A DNA stretch of 64,000 bases, from NCBI RefSeq assembly GCF_034702125.1, contig NC_085876.1, positions 434,001-498,000 on the forward strand. Direction: 5' to 3'. Origin of the DNA: Engraulis encrasicolus (taxonomy: Eukaryota; Chordata; Actinopteri; Clupeiformes; Engraulidae). Both the position numbers and the translations under genes were made by a program. Under the pieces are notes generated by a model. The model saw nothing but the letters and a program-made list of their open reading frames with translations. It was not told where the DNA came from and searched no databases. This document shows, one piece after another, positions 46,041 through 57,950 of this stretch (position 1 is the first letter of the stretch; each line of letters opens with the position of its first letter).

Positions 46041-46848
46041 TTTGAATCCCATCCCCACCTCCTCCTTCGGCCCCTGCAGCGCCAGCTTGCGCTCCACCCC
46101 CGCCGCCACACCCTGCACCCCGCGCCGCATGAGCCTCTCGCAATCGCAGTCCTTCACAAACCTCCGCGACTCCACCAAGACCACCAGCACCTCCCTGGGC
46201 CTGGTGCGCCTCCTACAGGAGAGGGGCATCTCGGCAGCCGTCTACCAGCACCAGAGCTGGGACCGCAGTGCCGGAGGGGGAGGGGGTGTCCTCTTCTCTA
46301 CATCTGTGGCTCCTGTTGTAGCCCCTGTGGACTCCCAGAGGCCGACCACGCCACCCAACTCTCCTGAGCACGATTCTCAAAGTCCTGGCTCGCAGGACGG
46401 ATCATCTGACTTCTCGTTCAAAAGCCCTCTGGGCGAGAACTTCCTGGCATCGCGGCCCGCTCGCTCCATACTCATGGACGTAGCGGCTGGAGGAGGAGGA
46501 GCAGGAGGGGCATCACAGGCGGCGCGCGACTGCGAGAGCCAGACGGACGTCACCGTCTACAACCTCAACCTGGTGGACAAGCTGAAGCGTCTGGGCCTGG
46601 CCAGCCCCGTCAGAGGTCAGTCGCCCGGGGGCGGCGGTGGCCATCGGGCTGCTCCTCCCATCCTGGGGGCCCTCGGCGGGCTCCGGCGCTCCGGTTCACC
46701 CTTCTCGTTGAACGAGGGCATGCGGAGGAACCGCAGTTACCCAGTCATGGTGGGCGCCAGCATGGCCATGAAGGGACCTGGGCCCCAGAATGAGAATGAC
46801 AGCATGCTTCTGGAACCCAAACTACCCAAACAGAGCAGCCTAAAGTAA
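46041..46848 (+). CDS. trak1: trak1 last coding exon
   Basis: Phase 2 in, acceptor GATTTCAG|T, stop TAA at 46846-46848, 268 full codons. It encodes SLNPIPTSSFGPCSASLRST then PAATPCTPRRMSLSQSQSFT, followed by STSLGLVRLLQERGISAAVY and HQSWDR, a TRAK C-terminal block. Later come TPPNSPEHDSQSP, ENFLASRPARSILMDV, CESQTDVTVYNLNLVDKLKR and MRRNRSYPVMVGASMAMK, with the ending KLPKQSSLK. These match the order in TRAK1, and the NRS(Y/F)P...KQ(S/T)SL(K/R) tail is TRAK1 rather than TRAK2. The exon is GC-rich compared with its introns and has glycine runs. Its last 45 bases recur three more times in the 3' UTR. Confidence 0.97.
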
Positions 46849-47320
46849 TCGGAATATGCTTATGGAGCCCAAATTGCCCAAACAGAGTAGCCTAAAGTAC
46901 TGAAAATATGCTTCTGGAGCCCAAACTATCCAAAAAGAGTAGCCTAAAGGAACCAATCCACCCACATGTATAGAGAACTGTATAGATCCACTGTGTATGT
47001 AGTGCATAGCAGTATAAACACACATAATGTACCTCAACACAGTATCAAACTCCTGAATGATTCCTGTATGACATGAAAGCTGGATATATCACTCACAAGT
47101 ACTCGTACTAAGAATATGCTTCTGGAGCCCAAACTGCCCAGAGTAGCCTGAAGTCACCACCCAGCCACATGATTTTTCCACTAAATGTACTGTAGGTATA
47201 AATCCACTGTGTGTGTACTGTAAACAGAGAGGAAATACTTTTATTTTTATTTATTTTTAATTTATTCATTCCTCTCTGCTGTAACCCAACAGTTTCAACA
47301 CACTCACTCAGTCCTGTATG
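46849..47320 (+). repeat. 3' UTR repeats copied from the trak1 C-terminal tail
   Basis: The stretch from ATGCTTCTGGAACCCAAACT to CAGCCTAAAGT at 46804-46846 reappears with changes at 46856, 46908 and 47116. The first two steps are exactly 52 bp. The 208-bp stretch 46908-47115 is itself echoed at 47116-47320 (CACATG, ATCCACTGTGTGTGTACTG, CCTGTATG words). Because 52 is not a multiple of three and a stop lies before them, the copies are not translated in the normal protein. Confidence 0.88.
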
Positions 47321-48375
47321 TTAGCTGTATGACTGGGGGGGGGGGGTGCATTCCAAGAACATGGTGAAGTGATAAATCTGGTTATGTTATCCTATAGGTA
47401 AACCTGCTAATAGATTGCCCGCAGGTGTCATTTAGTTAAGAAAAGGAGGACTCAAGGCTCTTTTGTTGGATGATTTCCCACTACCTAATGGTTTACTTAA
47501 CCTGGTTTACTACTTAGCCAGGTGCTTGGAATACTAACCTGAAATCTGCATTAATCAACAGGTGCATAACTCTGCCAATATAGAAACTACACAGGACTGG
47601 CGTCACGTTCACAAATTACAGATTATCCTGTGAATTTTTAATGTTTGGACTTTGACTACTAAATTTAATGTTTCACACCATGTTCTGAAGAACACATCCT
47701 ATGCATGCAATATCCCAGTATGTCTCCAGAGGTTGTCTTGATAACGTTACAGCATTTCCACATTTAGCCATTTTATTATGCGGCACAATAACAACGAGAA
47801 CAACAAAAAACAATGTTTAAACGGACTGGATTGCTGCACATACTGTACTAAGATTCATTAGTATACAAAGATATATTCAAAGATTTCCTGAGTTTGCTTG
47901 CGTGAAGTCGTTGGGCTTCCCCCTGTCTGAGCAATTGTAAGTTGTATAGACTGTCAAACAATTGAAAATCTTAAATGCTTTTAATGTCTTCAATTTTGAT
48001 TAATACTAATTATGTCATTATGCCATCTGATGAAATTTGTTTGTTTGTTGTCATCTACAGACAACGAAGACAAGTTAATTGAGATTCAAATGAAGTCCTT
48101 ATTACCAGTTGTCGCTTAAAAACAAATGGAAATTGTTTTTCACTGGGAGTTGCCATTGCACTATGTGAAGTGTTTTATTCAGAATTTGGTTCATATGTAC
48201 GGTAACAGCCAGGTAACTTCAGGTAACAAAATGGCTATGGTTACATGATGTTTTTAAATCCAAATTATTAGATCGGTATTAAATAGATCGGAATTAAAGT
48301 TATTTTGCGACGTGTATACATGGCACTTTCACTTAATTCTGAATAAACAACTGGGAAAAAGAAAGCATTTCAATT
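47321..48375. other. trak1 3' UTR continuation or intergenic sequence
   Basis: A short G run at 47335-47346. I could not fix the polyadenylation site. ATTAAA/AATAAA words occur at about 48290 and 48344, but their use is unknown. No gene was seen. Confidence 0.4.
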
Positions 48376-48383
48376 GGATAGAG

Positions 48384-48591
48384 CAGTGTTTCCCAACCTT
48401 TTTTGTCTTGTGTTACCCCCTAAGCATTTTTGTTGTGCCATGAGTACCCCCCAAGTCAAGTTCTATATCACTTTCTCTGTCCCAATGTAACTAAACCCCA
48501 TACATTTGTTAAAATTATATTTATCCAAGTACCCCCTGCAGTGTGCTTGCGTACCCCTAGTGGTACACGTACCCCTGGTTGGGAAACACTG
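48384..48591. mobile_element. 208-bp hAT MITE
   Basis: CAGTGTTTCCCAACC / GGTTGGGAAACACTG ends, and a perfect 8-bp duplication GGATAGAG at 48376-48383 and 48592-48599. It carries the ACCCCT-rich body common in fish. Confidence 0.92.
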
Positions 48592-48599
48592 GGATAGAG

Positions 48600-50186
48600 G
48601 ACACAAGTGCTGAGCGAGCCAAATAAGGCATGGGGGCGTGGTCATCAACCTCCAGTACCACCGGGATGCTGGTCATCTTCAGTCCCCAAATATTTACCTC
48701 AGCCTGGGTCAATTCTTAGGACATGGCTCTATGGCCCTGGATCATTTACAATGCTAACGTTATCTTACCCGGCTAGCTTAAAAAACGAATGGTCAAAGAG
48801 TAATGTGGAGTAACTTTGTTGTGCTACATCAGTAGTGCATCTTTAAATCAAAATATGGAAGCCACAACATTTATAGTCACTTAGGGACTTTAAATTGAGC
48901 AAAAACTTTAATCTAAGGAAAGTCCAACATTTTTTCTCACGGAAGCAAAGAACATGGGGTCTTGCGCCATCGTGTGGCCAATGAGCATTCGTGGAACAAC
49001 CGGAATTGTTGGTAATTCTGAATAAAAGGCTACATGACAGAGGAAAGTGTTTATTTGGAATTAAAAGAGGAATACAGTAAACCACCCACTTTATTTAGGA
49101 ATTGAGTTTTTTTCCGAATAAACTTAATTCCGGTTGGGTAAGTGTTTACATGATGTTTTTAAAGTGGAATTAAGTTTTATTCAGAATTAAAGTGAGTTAA
49201 TTGCGAATTAAATATCTCGAGGTAAGTGTTGTGCAAATACCCCCTATGTAACATATTTTGTAGTACTTGCTGCTGTGCTTCTAGATGTCATTGTGCTCAT
49301 CATGCGTGGAGTCTTGTACAGTTCTCACACAGTTAGATCTTGCAGTGTTCATTCAACACTTAAGGAGTACAATAACACTATGAGGGTTAACGTTGACTAT
49401 GTGCTGAATTAACACAGAAAATTTTACTTTGCACTTTCTCATCCCACGAAATTGTCCATTTAAACCCTCATTTCTGTAAGGTCCATTATGGTCAAGGAAT
49501 TCTGGATGCAATTTCTTTATTGATGAATAGTTATAGATTTGGCGGTTTGGCTCTGTTCAGAGGAGTCCTGGTTTTTCATGAGCACCAAGGAAAGCAGAGA
49601 TTCAGGGGGCAGCAGCATCATAGGGATATGCTCACCCAATTTAAGATTAGAAGAGCAATTCCCCCATGAACAGAGCAGGCAAAAAGACAAGGAGTAGCTC
49701 ATGCCATGTCATACACGATAAGGTGGAGCTGGTGAGGTGGTGGGTTGTCAAGAAGCGAGCACTCAGCCAAGAGTTGGGAACAAAACAGAAAACTTTTTAA
49801 AGGCGCCAAATTTTGAAACTGACCAATGATGAGCGTGGAGAGTTGATTAGCTGATCTAGAACACCTGACACTAATTATAAGGAGCAAGGCAAGCTCTTGA
49901 CTCCAATGAGCTGGCTAGAACTGACGCTAAACTAGGTTTTAGCAGGATTGTACAAATAGCTGTTAATACCTGCTGGGCATTGCTGCCTGTCGCACCTCCT
50001 CCGGCTTACTGACGAGTTGTTTGTGAGGCAGTTGAGCTGTTTGGTGTTCGTTGGCTGCTGGCTTTAACCCCTTCCAAGCAGCTGTGCTCGGGTGCGTTGG
50101 TTGCTGGGGCGGCAACATTGGTTGTGAGATAGGCTTGCTGTTCCCTGCAGCTGCTTGTCTGGGGGTTAGGTGTTCTTCCCCCAGTT
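48600..50186. other. Intergenic sequence with decayed repeats
   Basis: TTTACATGATGTTTTTAAA near 49145 repeats wording at 48241-48260. The two sides of the hAT MITE may therefore be parts of one older repeat with GGAATTAA-type words. No coding match was seen. Confidence 0.4.
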
Positions 50187-50445
50187 TCAGTCCTTCCTCC
50201 GCAGCCAGAGCCAAAAGCTCCCTTTCTCCGCCTCCTCTGCCAGTTCCTTTGTTGCCTTCTTTGTTGCCTTCTCCACTCGGTAGATGGTAGTCTTCCAACC
50301 CGCCTCTCGGCACTCAGCAGCCAGCTCAGAGTACTTGGCCTTTTTCTGCTCGAAGGCAGCCTCGATCACTTCCTCCATTGGCACGGTGAGCTCTTGCCTT
50401 TATGGACCACGCCACTATGTCTGGGCGGAGAGATGTGGTGGTAAT
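50187..50445 (-). mobile_element. LINE-type ORF fragment (ELTVPxEE motif)
   Basis: On the minus strand RPDIVAWSIKA is followed, after a one-base shift, by ELTVPMEEVIEAAFEQKKAK, then YSELAAECREAGWKTTIYRV. I recognise this pattern from the C-terminal part of fish retrotransposon polyproteins. The rest of the element is not visible. Confidence 0.55.
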
Positions 50446-50644
50446 TAACAATTAGCTATTTGACTACATAAAAACTTCTTGTTAAAAAAAGTTTTAGCAC
50501 CTTTAGTTTAAGTCAAAACAAAATTGTCAGAAGAAGAGAAAAAAATGTTTCTCTGTGCGCCAAAGCCCAGGCTCTCTGTGTTGTACATGCAGTGTAGTAC
50601 AAGAAGCTGGATTATTAGGCCTATTTTTTATTTTATCTTTTTTG

Positions 50645-50936
50645 AGCCCATGTGGGAAACTCCCATTCTCATTGTGACACAGCACTCCACAGCATACACG
50701 TTTTCACTGCACACAATGAAATTGCATTTATGTCTCACCCGTGCAAGGGGGCAGCACCCAATGGCACCCCAAGGGAGCAGTGCGGAGGGACGGTACCATG
50801 CTCAGGGTACCTCAGTCATGGAGGAGGGTGGAGAGAGCACTGGTTAATTACTCTCTCCACCAACCTGGCGAGTCGGGCTTCAAACCAGCACCCTTTGGGC
50901 TTCAAGTCTGAGGCCCTAACGGCTTACCCATTACTG
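50645..50936 (-). mobile_element. tRNA-derived SINE, family A, copy 2
   Basis: Same layout as 19810-20075 and 53491-53806 (plus-strand CATTGTGACACAGCACTCCA, TCACCCGTGCAAGGGGGCAG, GGTACCATGCTCAGGGTACC). The B box is damaged (GGTTTGAAGCC on the minus strand). Confidence 0.75.
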
Positions 50937-51403
50937 ATGAAGCAGACATCATCATAACAATCAAATGTTTATAAATTGTAGTCCATTGTACATAAAAAAC
51001 TCTATTACTATTCAACAAATGTTATTCAAAGAATTCACCTTCATTCTTGGCTGAGGTTCCCTTATATTGCTCCAGGGACTGTAACCAATACCCTGTGATA
51101 ACCCTAAATCGCTTAATGTAATGTACTGTAATGTCCATAGATCTAAACAAAATATGTTAGGACGGTATCAGCACTTTAATATACAGTGGACCAAAATATG
51201 GGACATTTTTAAATGCTTGGCAAATGACAGAGTAAGATAAATAAATGTGTTGAATTAAAATTTGGGAACAGAATGGAATTCTGGAATAAAATGATTGTTA
51301 CAGAGTTTTAATCTGTTGCCAATGCGATTTCTCCCACAGAACAAGGATGCTGCTCCCCCCCCCCTTTTCACATTTTAAGTCAATGACTGTTGATATCGAC
51401 ATA

Positions 51404-52626
51404 CAGTTGAGGACGATATTATTAGCCCACCTCCTAAAATTAAACATCTCTCTTGATTAATCATTGAGAATGATCATTATTAATACATCTATGTTATTCT
51501 GGAAACTAATACACCAAGGTGATAGTATCCAATAAGTTGAATTTGGACTTTTCCACTTTTACAATGAGTTTAAACAAAAAAGGGTAAAAATTGCAAGGAC
51601 AAAATTATTGCCCCCCTTATCATTAATAGTCAATACAGTGCCATTTATTAACCCACATTGACACCAGGCACTTTGATTAGTTGTTAACTATGTTGGCACA
51701 TGTCCTACCAGGGATTTTGCCCCATTTTTTCATTGCAATTAGTTGAGCTGGTCCAAATTACATGGATGTTAAGAATGGACATTCATTTTCAGCACTCTTC
51801 TAAGACTATCTAAAGGATTGAGGTCTGAACCACTCCATGACCATGGTTTTAGTATCCTTGAAGGACATTTGAACCCATTTTGGATGTAAGTTTGGGGTTA
51901 TCATCTTATTGAAAGATGCAGTGGAGATCTTAGCTTCCTCTATGAGCATATTTTTGCATGGTCACCTTCCACATTCTATCATAATCTTCTGTTTTTATGG
52001 TGCAGTTAAGCAGTTTCCACAGTTACACATAGTGGTGAGGGCATCACGTTTTTAGTCTGTTATTTAGCCTCAGACACAGGGAGTCTGGGTCTGGAACTGG
52101 ATTGCTGGGTCTTCCAACAACATTGTAGGCCTAACCCAAAGCATACATTTAAATTAGTTAAGAGGTTCTTCAAGGACACTAAAACCATGATACTGGAATG
52201 ACCCGCTCATAGTCCAGTCCTCAATCCCACTGAGAGTCTGTGGCAAATGTCTATGCTCAGCATCCATGCAATTTGGACCAGCTAGAAGACTTTGCAGTGA
52301 CGAAATGGTCCAAAATCCCTAGTGGGGCATGTGACAACCTAGGTAACAACTTATCACAGCCTGTTGTCAGTTTTGGTTCATAAATGACGCCATATTGACT
52401 TTAAATGATCATGGGGCTAATAATTTTGTCCTTGTCATTTTTTTTTACCTTTTTTGTGTTAACTCATTGTAACAATAGAAAAATCCAACTTAAACTCATT
52501 GGACATTATCTCCATCAGTGTATTTGTTTCCAGAATAACATAATAATAATAATGGTCATTCTCACTGAGAAATCAAGAGAAATGTCTAATTTCAGGAATT
52601 CCAGCTAATAATATCGTCCTCAACTG
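51404..52626. mobile_element. Palindromic Tc1/mariner derivative P5 (same family as P4)
   Basis: Ends CAGTTGAGGACGATATTATT in both orientations, with TA at 51402-51403 and 52627-52628. Its left arm resembles P4's right arm inverted (CATGGTCACCTTCCACATTC). Its right arm resembles P4's left arm inverted (AATCCCACTGAGAGTCTGTG). It lacks P4's middle segment, so it is about 370 bp shorter. From 50937 to 51403 nothing else was recognised. Confidence 0.85.
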
Positions 52627-52639
52627 TATACAATGAGAG

Positions 52640-53345
52640 GAATACGTTTGTACACCCTTTAGAATTTCTTACATTTTTATGTAATTTGGTCATTAAATTG
52701 TCTGATCTTCACCCAGGATTGCTTGAATGAACAAACAGTGTCTGCTTTGACTAACATCATGAAAATTGTGTCATATTTTTTATATTAACCACTTAACCGT
52801 CAAACACATTTTATACATTTTTGGCTTCTTTTACGCCTGTTTGTGCTACACTAACACCCGTGCTTTTGTTTGAAAGCTACGACTCTGGAGTTTGTCACTG
52901 TATAGTCAAAAGAGCAACCTTATGTTTTGTTACAAATCTACTTGGAATAAAACACAACATTTCTTGAAAAAAAGGAGAAAATGAATGTTAATACAAATAA
53001 ATGTCACTCTGAAAGCAGTTCTCCCGATGAAACAGGAAGAAAAAAAACCTTGCCTCAAGTCTTATTAAAAGTCCAGGACAAAGGATCCACTGAAAAGACG
53101 TAAAAACAGCAAAAATGTGGATGTCTTGCATCCTACCGAGACCAGTCACATCACAAGGCCGATCTATAGCACACAATTTCGGACTGACGGTCCTCGAATA
53201 CCCGGTCCTGGCTGTGGCGGTCATCATAGCTGGAGCTATTGTGCTTATTGTGCGAGGTGTTGTGGCTCTTCAAGCCAAGGCAATGTGCTTTTCGCTGGGG
53301 CACCCTGTGGACACATGTGGGATTTTTTTTTTTTTTCTCGATCAG
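52640..53345. other. Unidentified ORF-like remnants
   Basis: Starts with ACGTTTGTACACCCTTTAGA, related to the P1 terminus. CACTTAACCGTCAAACAC follows near 52791. At 52981-53101 the plus strand reads MNVNTNKCHSESSSPDETGR for a few dozen codons. From 53091 another frame reads LKRRKNSKNVDVLHP then TRPIYSTQFRTDGPRIPG and a Cys/His-rich stretch. I do not recognise the family. It may be decayed transposase. Confidence 0.25.
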
Positions 53346-53490
53346 AAATGACTACAGCCCGGAGACTACACCCCCCACCCCCTCATGGAGGTCAATGTAC
53401 TCACCTTATTCCAACAACTTTCCTTATAGCATACTACTTAAAGTATAGTTATTCTATTAGGCTACATGAGCATAACTTAACCTTAACTAG

Positions 53491-53806
53491 AAGTGAAAGT
53501 GAAAGCCCATTGGGAAACTCCAACTCCCATTGTCATTGTGACACAGCACTCCACAGCACACAAGTGAACACTGCACACAACGAAATTGCATTTATGCCTC
53601 ACCCGTGCAAGGGGGCAGCCCTCAGTGGCGCCCCATGGGGAGCAGTGCGGTGGGACGGTACCATGCTCAGGGTACCTCAGTCATGGAGGAGGATGGGGGA
53701 GAGCACTGGTTGATTACTCCCCCCACCAACCTGGCGGGTCGGGAGTCGAACCGGCAACCTCTGGGATACAAGTCTGACACCCTAACCGCTCACCCATGAC
53801 TGCCCC
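53491..53806 (-). mobile_element. tRNA-derived SINE, family A, copy 3
   Basis: The best-preserved copy. The minus strand starts GGGGCAGTCATGGGTGAGCG (A box) and has GGTTCGACTCCCGACC (B box). It ends in a TTTCACTTTCACTT tail. Confidence 0.85.
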
Positions 53807-54232
53807 AATACTAATATTAGCTTCATGAATTATCATTAACTTATGCTAATTTATGCTAATTTGAAGACGTCATCACATTTACAATGTAATGGCGGACTTT
53901 ATCTTTACCAATGCACATTTCACCCCAACTTAATTTTTTATTTTTGTTTCTCTTTGCTTACATGTCTTATGTATATTATGCCATCTTCGTGAGGACATAT
54001 GTTTGCTGCATTATTATAAGAAACTGAAGCCATTTTGCCATATCTATAACGTCATTTGGTAATTTTTCATATTTTTTGTTATTTCCGTTAGCATCAGACC
54101 ACCTTGTGAATATTTAAAAAGTCTGATGCACATAATCACAAAAAATCATGTTTATTGTCTAAATTGGTTGGAAAATACATTATTGTGACATTTTGGGCAA
54201 TAAAATCAGATGAGGATGTCATAATGATGTCA
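53807..54232. other. Intergenic AT-rich sequence
   Basis: Nothing recognised before the L2 tail. Confidence 0.5.
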
Positions 54233-56260
54233 TAATAATAATAATAATAATAATAATAATGCATTTTATTTAAAAGCGCCTTTCAAAACTCTCAAGGACA
54301 CTGTACAGAGAGAAACAAAAATAAAAACAAGACACATAAACAGAATTTTAAACAAAAATAAATAAATGAATATGATTTTTTTGAAAAATGAAATAAAATA
54401 AAATAAAATAAAACAGAGTTTAAGAGTCATAAAGAAAAGGCTATCTGAAACAGATGGGTTTTTAGCCTGGATTTGAAGAGGGGCAAAGAGTCAATATTGC
54501 GGATGTCAGGGGGAAGGGCATTCCACAGCTTAGGAGCAGAGCAGCTAAAAGCTCTATTCCCCATGGAATTAAGACGGGCAGAGGGGACAGAGAGGAGAAT
54601 GGAGGAAGAGGAACGGAGGGGGCGGGAGGGAACAGCAATGTGAATAAGATTAGATAGATAAGGGGGAGCAAGATTGTGGATAGCCTTGAAGGTGTGGAGA
54701 AGTATTTTAAAATGAATTCTATATTTGATAGGGAGCCAGTGGAGATGTTGCAGTGCAGGGGTAATATGGTGACAGGAAGGGGTTTTAGTAATGATGCGGG
54801 CAGCTGAGTTCTGGACCAGTTGAAGCTTGTGGAGAGATTTTTGAGGGAGACCACAGAGGAGAGAATTACAGTAATCAATGCGGGAGGTGACAAGACTGTG
54901 TACAAGAATGGAGGTAGAATGGGAAGTGAGAGAGGGGCGGAGACGGTTAATGTTGCGTAGGTGGAAATAAGCAGACCGTGTGTACAACATGTTAATGTGG
55001 GAGAGGAAGGATAGAGAGCCATCAAGCATGACGCGCAGACTCTTAACTTGAGGGGAGGGGGAGACAGGAGAGTTATCAATAGAGAAGGAAAAACTATCTG
55101 CTTTGGATAAGGTGGATTTGGTGCCTACTAGTAGGACTTCAGTTTTGTTAGAATTGAGTTTCAAAAAATTGGAGGTGAACCAGGATTTGATTTCAGAGAG
55201 ACAGGTGGTGAGGGAGGGGGGAGGGAGAGTGTCAGAGGGTTTGCCAGATAAATAGAGCTGGGTGTCATCAGCATAGCAATGGAAATTAATTTTGAATTTG
55301 CGGAAGATATTACCAAGGGGAAGGAGGTAGGTGATGAAGAGGAGGGGGCCCAGAACAGAACCTTGAGGGACACCAGAGGTGACAGGGGAGGGCTTAGATT
55401 TAAAAGACTTCATTTGAATAAATTGAGAACGGCCAGAGAGATAAGAATGGAACCAGTCAAGGGGTGTGTTACTAATGCCAATTGAGGAGAGTCTGTGGAG
55501 AAGGATAGAATGAGAGATGGTGTCAAAGGCTGCACTGAGGTCAAGGAGAATGACAATAGAGAGTAGTCCAGAGTCAGCAGCCATGAGCAGGTCATTAGTG
55601 ATTTTAACCAGGGCGGTTTCAGTGCTATGTCGGGGGCGAAAACCAGACTGGAAGTGCTCATAGAGGGAGTTATGAGTTAGATGGGAATGGAGTTGAGAGG
55701 CTACAATTTTTTCTAGAATTTTGGAGATGAATGGAAGGTTGGAGATTGGGCGGAGGTTGTTGTAGTCAGAGGGATCAGAGCCAGGTTTTTTGAGTATAGG
55801 AGTGACAGCAGCAACTTTGAACAGAGAGGGTACAGTACCAGTAGAGAGTGAGGAGTGGATGATGGCAGAAATGAAGGGGAGGAGAGAGGGGAGGCAGGAT
55901 TTGACAAGGGTTGTGGGGAGGGGATCAAGCTGACAGGTGGAGGGCGTGGATTTGGAGATGAGGTCAGATATTTCAGAGGAGTCCGGGAGATGAAAACTAG
56001 AAAATAACTGGTGGAGAGGGAAGAGATCAGTGGGGGAGGGAAGAGAGGGGTTGCAGATAAGATGTTGGTGGATTTTATGGATTTTTTCATTAAAAAAGTC
56101 CAGTAATGAGTTGCAAGTCTCAACTGAGTACATATGAGCAGGGAGAGAGTCAGGTGGTTTAAGGATGTTGTTAAGCACAGAGAACAGGGTTTTAATACAC
56201 ACCAATATTATAATGACCAATATTATAATATTATAATGAGGTCCCGGTCCCAGGAATGCC
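54233..56260 (-). mobile_element. 5'-truncated L2-clade LINE with open RT frame
   Basis: The minus-strand 3' end is AAAATGCATTATTATTATTA (plus 54233-54275). The 5' end is lost upstream of the RT at about 56200-56260, next to a MITE. No endonuclease is present. Confidence 0.85.
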
Positions 56261-56298
56261 AAAAAACCCCGGTCTGGGTTAAACCGATACTTCACCAT
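54427..56298 (-). CDS. L2 reverse transcriptase ORF
   Basis: A 623-codon open frame with its stop at 54427-54429. About the first 33 residues come from flanking and MITE sequence, so the listed start is not the element's own. RT motifs in order: [18 protein letters not shown] (about 162-179), [14 protein letters not shown] (183-196), [12 protein letters not shown] (251-262), [14 protein letters not shown] (308-321) and [10 protein letters not shown] (341-350). The C-terminus has [35 protein letters not shown] and [20 protein letters not shown]. All catalytic aspartates are present and no frameshift is visible, so this copy is young. Without an endonuclease it is presumably not autonomous. Confidence 0.85.
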   Translation of the reverse strand: MVKYRFNPDRGFLAFLGPGPHYNIIILVIIILVCIKTLFSVLNNILKPPDSLPAHMYSVETCNSLLDFFNEKIHKIHQHLICNPSLPSPTDLFPLHQLFSSFHLPDSSEISDLISKSTPSTCQLDPLPTTLVKSCLPSLLPFISAIIHSSLSTGTVPSLFKVAAVTPILKKPGSDPSDYNNLRPISNLPFISKILEKIVASQLHSHLTHNSLYEHFQSGFRPRHSTETALVKITNDLLMAADSGLLSIVILLDLSAAFDTISHSILLHRLSSIGISNTPLDWFHSYLSGRSQFIQMKSFKSKPSPVTSGVPQGSVLGPLLFITYLLPLGNIFRKFKINFHCYADDTQLYLSGKPSDTLPPPSLTTCLSEIKSWFTSNFLKLNSNKTEVLLVGTKSTLSKADSFSFSIDNSPVSPSPQVKSLRVMLDGSLSFLSHINMLYTRSAYFHLRNINRLRPSLTSHSTSILVHSLVTSRIDYCNSLLCGLPQKSLHKLQLVQNSAARIITKTPSCHHITPALQHLHWLPIKYRIHFKILLHTFKAIHNLAPPYLSNLIHIAVPSRPLRSSSSILLSVPSARLNSMGNRAFSCSAPKLWNALPPDIRNIDSLPLFKSRLKTHLFQIAFSL

Positions 56299-56598
56299 TT
56301 TTGGAAATAAGCTTATTGTACACCTCTCCTTCAGGTAAATTACTGAGTATTACCTTTCTCCTGTACTTTCAATCATGCAAATTTTACCTCCATGCTAGCA
56401 AATGACATTGATTCCTATGAGACCAGCTGGCAGCTATCTGGTCTCATAGGATTCAATGTTAATTGATGGCTTGGAGGTAAAATTTGCACTGCCATACTCA
56501 GAGAATGGTTGGAAGTACAGGAGAAAGGTAAAACTCAGTCATTTAACTCAAGGGGATGTGTAATATGAGCTTATTTCCAAATTTGGCGTGGTATCACT
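56283..56598. mobile_element. MITE family 1, well-preserved copy
   Basis: TTAA at 56279-56282 and 56599-56602. Ends ACCGATACTTCACC and GGCGTGGTATCACT, with inner TTGGAAATAAGCTTATT / GAGCTTATTTCCAA. A second, inner inverted pair is ATGAGACCAGCTGGCAGCTA / CTGGTCTCATAGGATTCAAT. Confidence 0.8.
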
Positions 56599-56602
56599 TT
56601 AA

Positions 56603-57950
56603 CCAGACGTTTCCTTGCTCTTCTCCAATCAGCTTCTGAGGGATCCTTAGCCAAGGCTGTACGTACAGTACTTCTTCCTCCCTCTCTTGACAATATTTTT
56701 TCTTATCGTCAGTAAAAAAAAATGGAATTATTTCAGTGCCATTCGTTAAAGCAGACAATGTTTGTTCTTCCCTTTGATATTCAGGAAGATCAGACCAAGT
56801 TTGACAGAAATTTAAGAAATTTCAAAGCAAACTTTTTCCTCTCACTGTAGTTCCCTGTAATTTCATTTATTCATTGGATTTTGTCTATTGACCATTAACA
56901 ACCAACTCAATTTTAAGTCTACTTTTGCTGTGTTGTTTCCATTGTTCCTCTCTGTATTTTATTTTTAAAAGAGTTTTTAAAACAACTATATTTGTTACTC
57001 TCTTATCAGGTGTAAATTCCAAGATTTATGCATTTAAAGTGTGTCCCATATGTGGTCCTCTCTGTAGATGCATTTGTTTTCACTTTTCTACTATCTGAAA
57101 TATTCAATATAATTTAATATATTTTGGTTTTTGGCCAGGGATATGCTTGCTGCAGGATACACATGCACATTGCTTGCACGAATGCAGTGCCATGCGTCAG
57201 TTTTGAGCACGGTAAGACACTGTAAACGAGGTACGCAGACGCGTGCGCACTGTGAAATATTGACACAACCGCGATGAGCTATCTTCTGAATTTCTATGTT
57301 AAAGTTTCGGTAAAACCAAACAATAGTGGAAAATATTCATGAGAGCCCCATTGGCTATCTGCCTTCTTCATGATCCCTCCAGCCACAGTTACTGACAACT
57401 TTGGCCGGGCCCAGGACAAGTTATCTGAAAGGGCCCCCACCCAATACATATACAATGTAATGAGCACCCAATTCTGGGCCCTCTCTGTCCCTGGGCCTGG
57501 GTCAACTGTCCCCTTTGTCCCCGTCTGTCAGCTTCCCTGCCTCCATCAGTACCATACATACTGCTCTGACTGTTCTGAAGATGAAGAGAAGTATGTGCAC
57601 TCGACTCGTTCGCAGTCGCACACGGTTGCACACATAAGTCTCACAGTAAGCATACCCCGGGAACATTTTATCTGAGGAGTTGGAATTAAATCAACAGCAA
57701 CCCTCAAAATAGGTAACATAACACCTCCCTTGTCACCACTCTTTGCTCAAAAACAGTCAATTTCCTATTCTACTGACCTGTTTATGGATGTTATTACCTT
57801 TTTTTCCTCAGGAAGATCTTCCATGCAACTCACTGTAGCCTATACTAATATGCAATATGCTGACAAATTTATTTTTCAATAAAGGGTGAGCAGTGATTAT
57901 AATTCATTTGAGTTGTTTCCTGCCTAGTTTCCAGCCCAGTATATTTAATA
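56603..57950. other. Intergenic sequence, no gene
   Basis: TTCAGGAAGATCAGACCAAG...GAAATTTCAAAG at 56782-56825 is another Tc1-end fragment related to P1. The 101-codon frame at 57370-57675 covers a GGGCCC-rich repeat and has no protein-family features. CTTGCTGCAGGATACACATG near 57148 resembles sequence at 9359-9376. Confidence 0.45.

Noticed and set aside
53491..53806. tRNA-like sequence with A and B boxes (also 21746-21926, 58192-58421, 19810-20075)
   Set aside because: Heads of SINEs with diverged bodies and tails, in several copies; no full tRNA cloverleaf.
57370..57675. 101-codon ORF
   Set aside because: Lies on a GGGCCC-rich interspersed repeat; no domain, signal or splice support.
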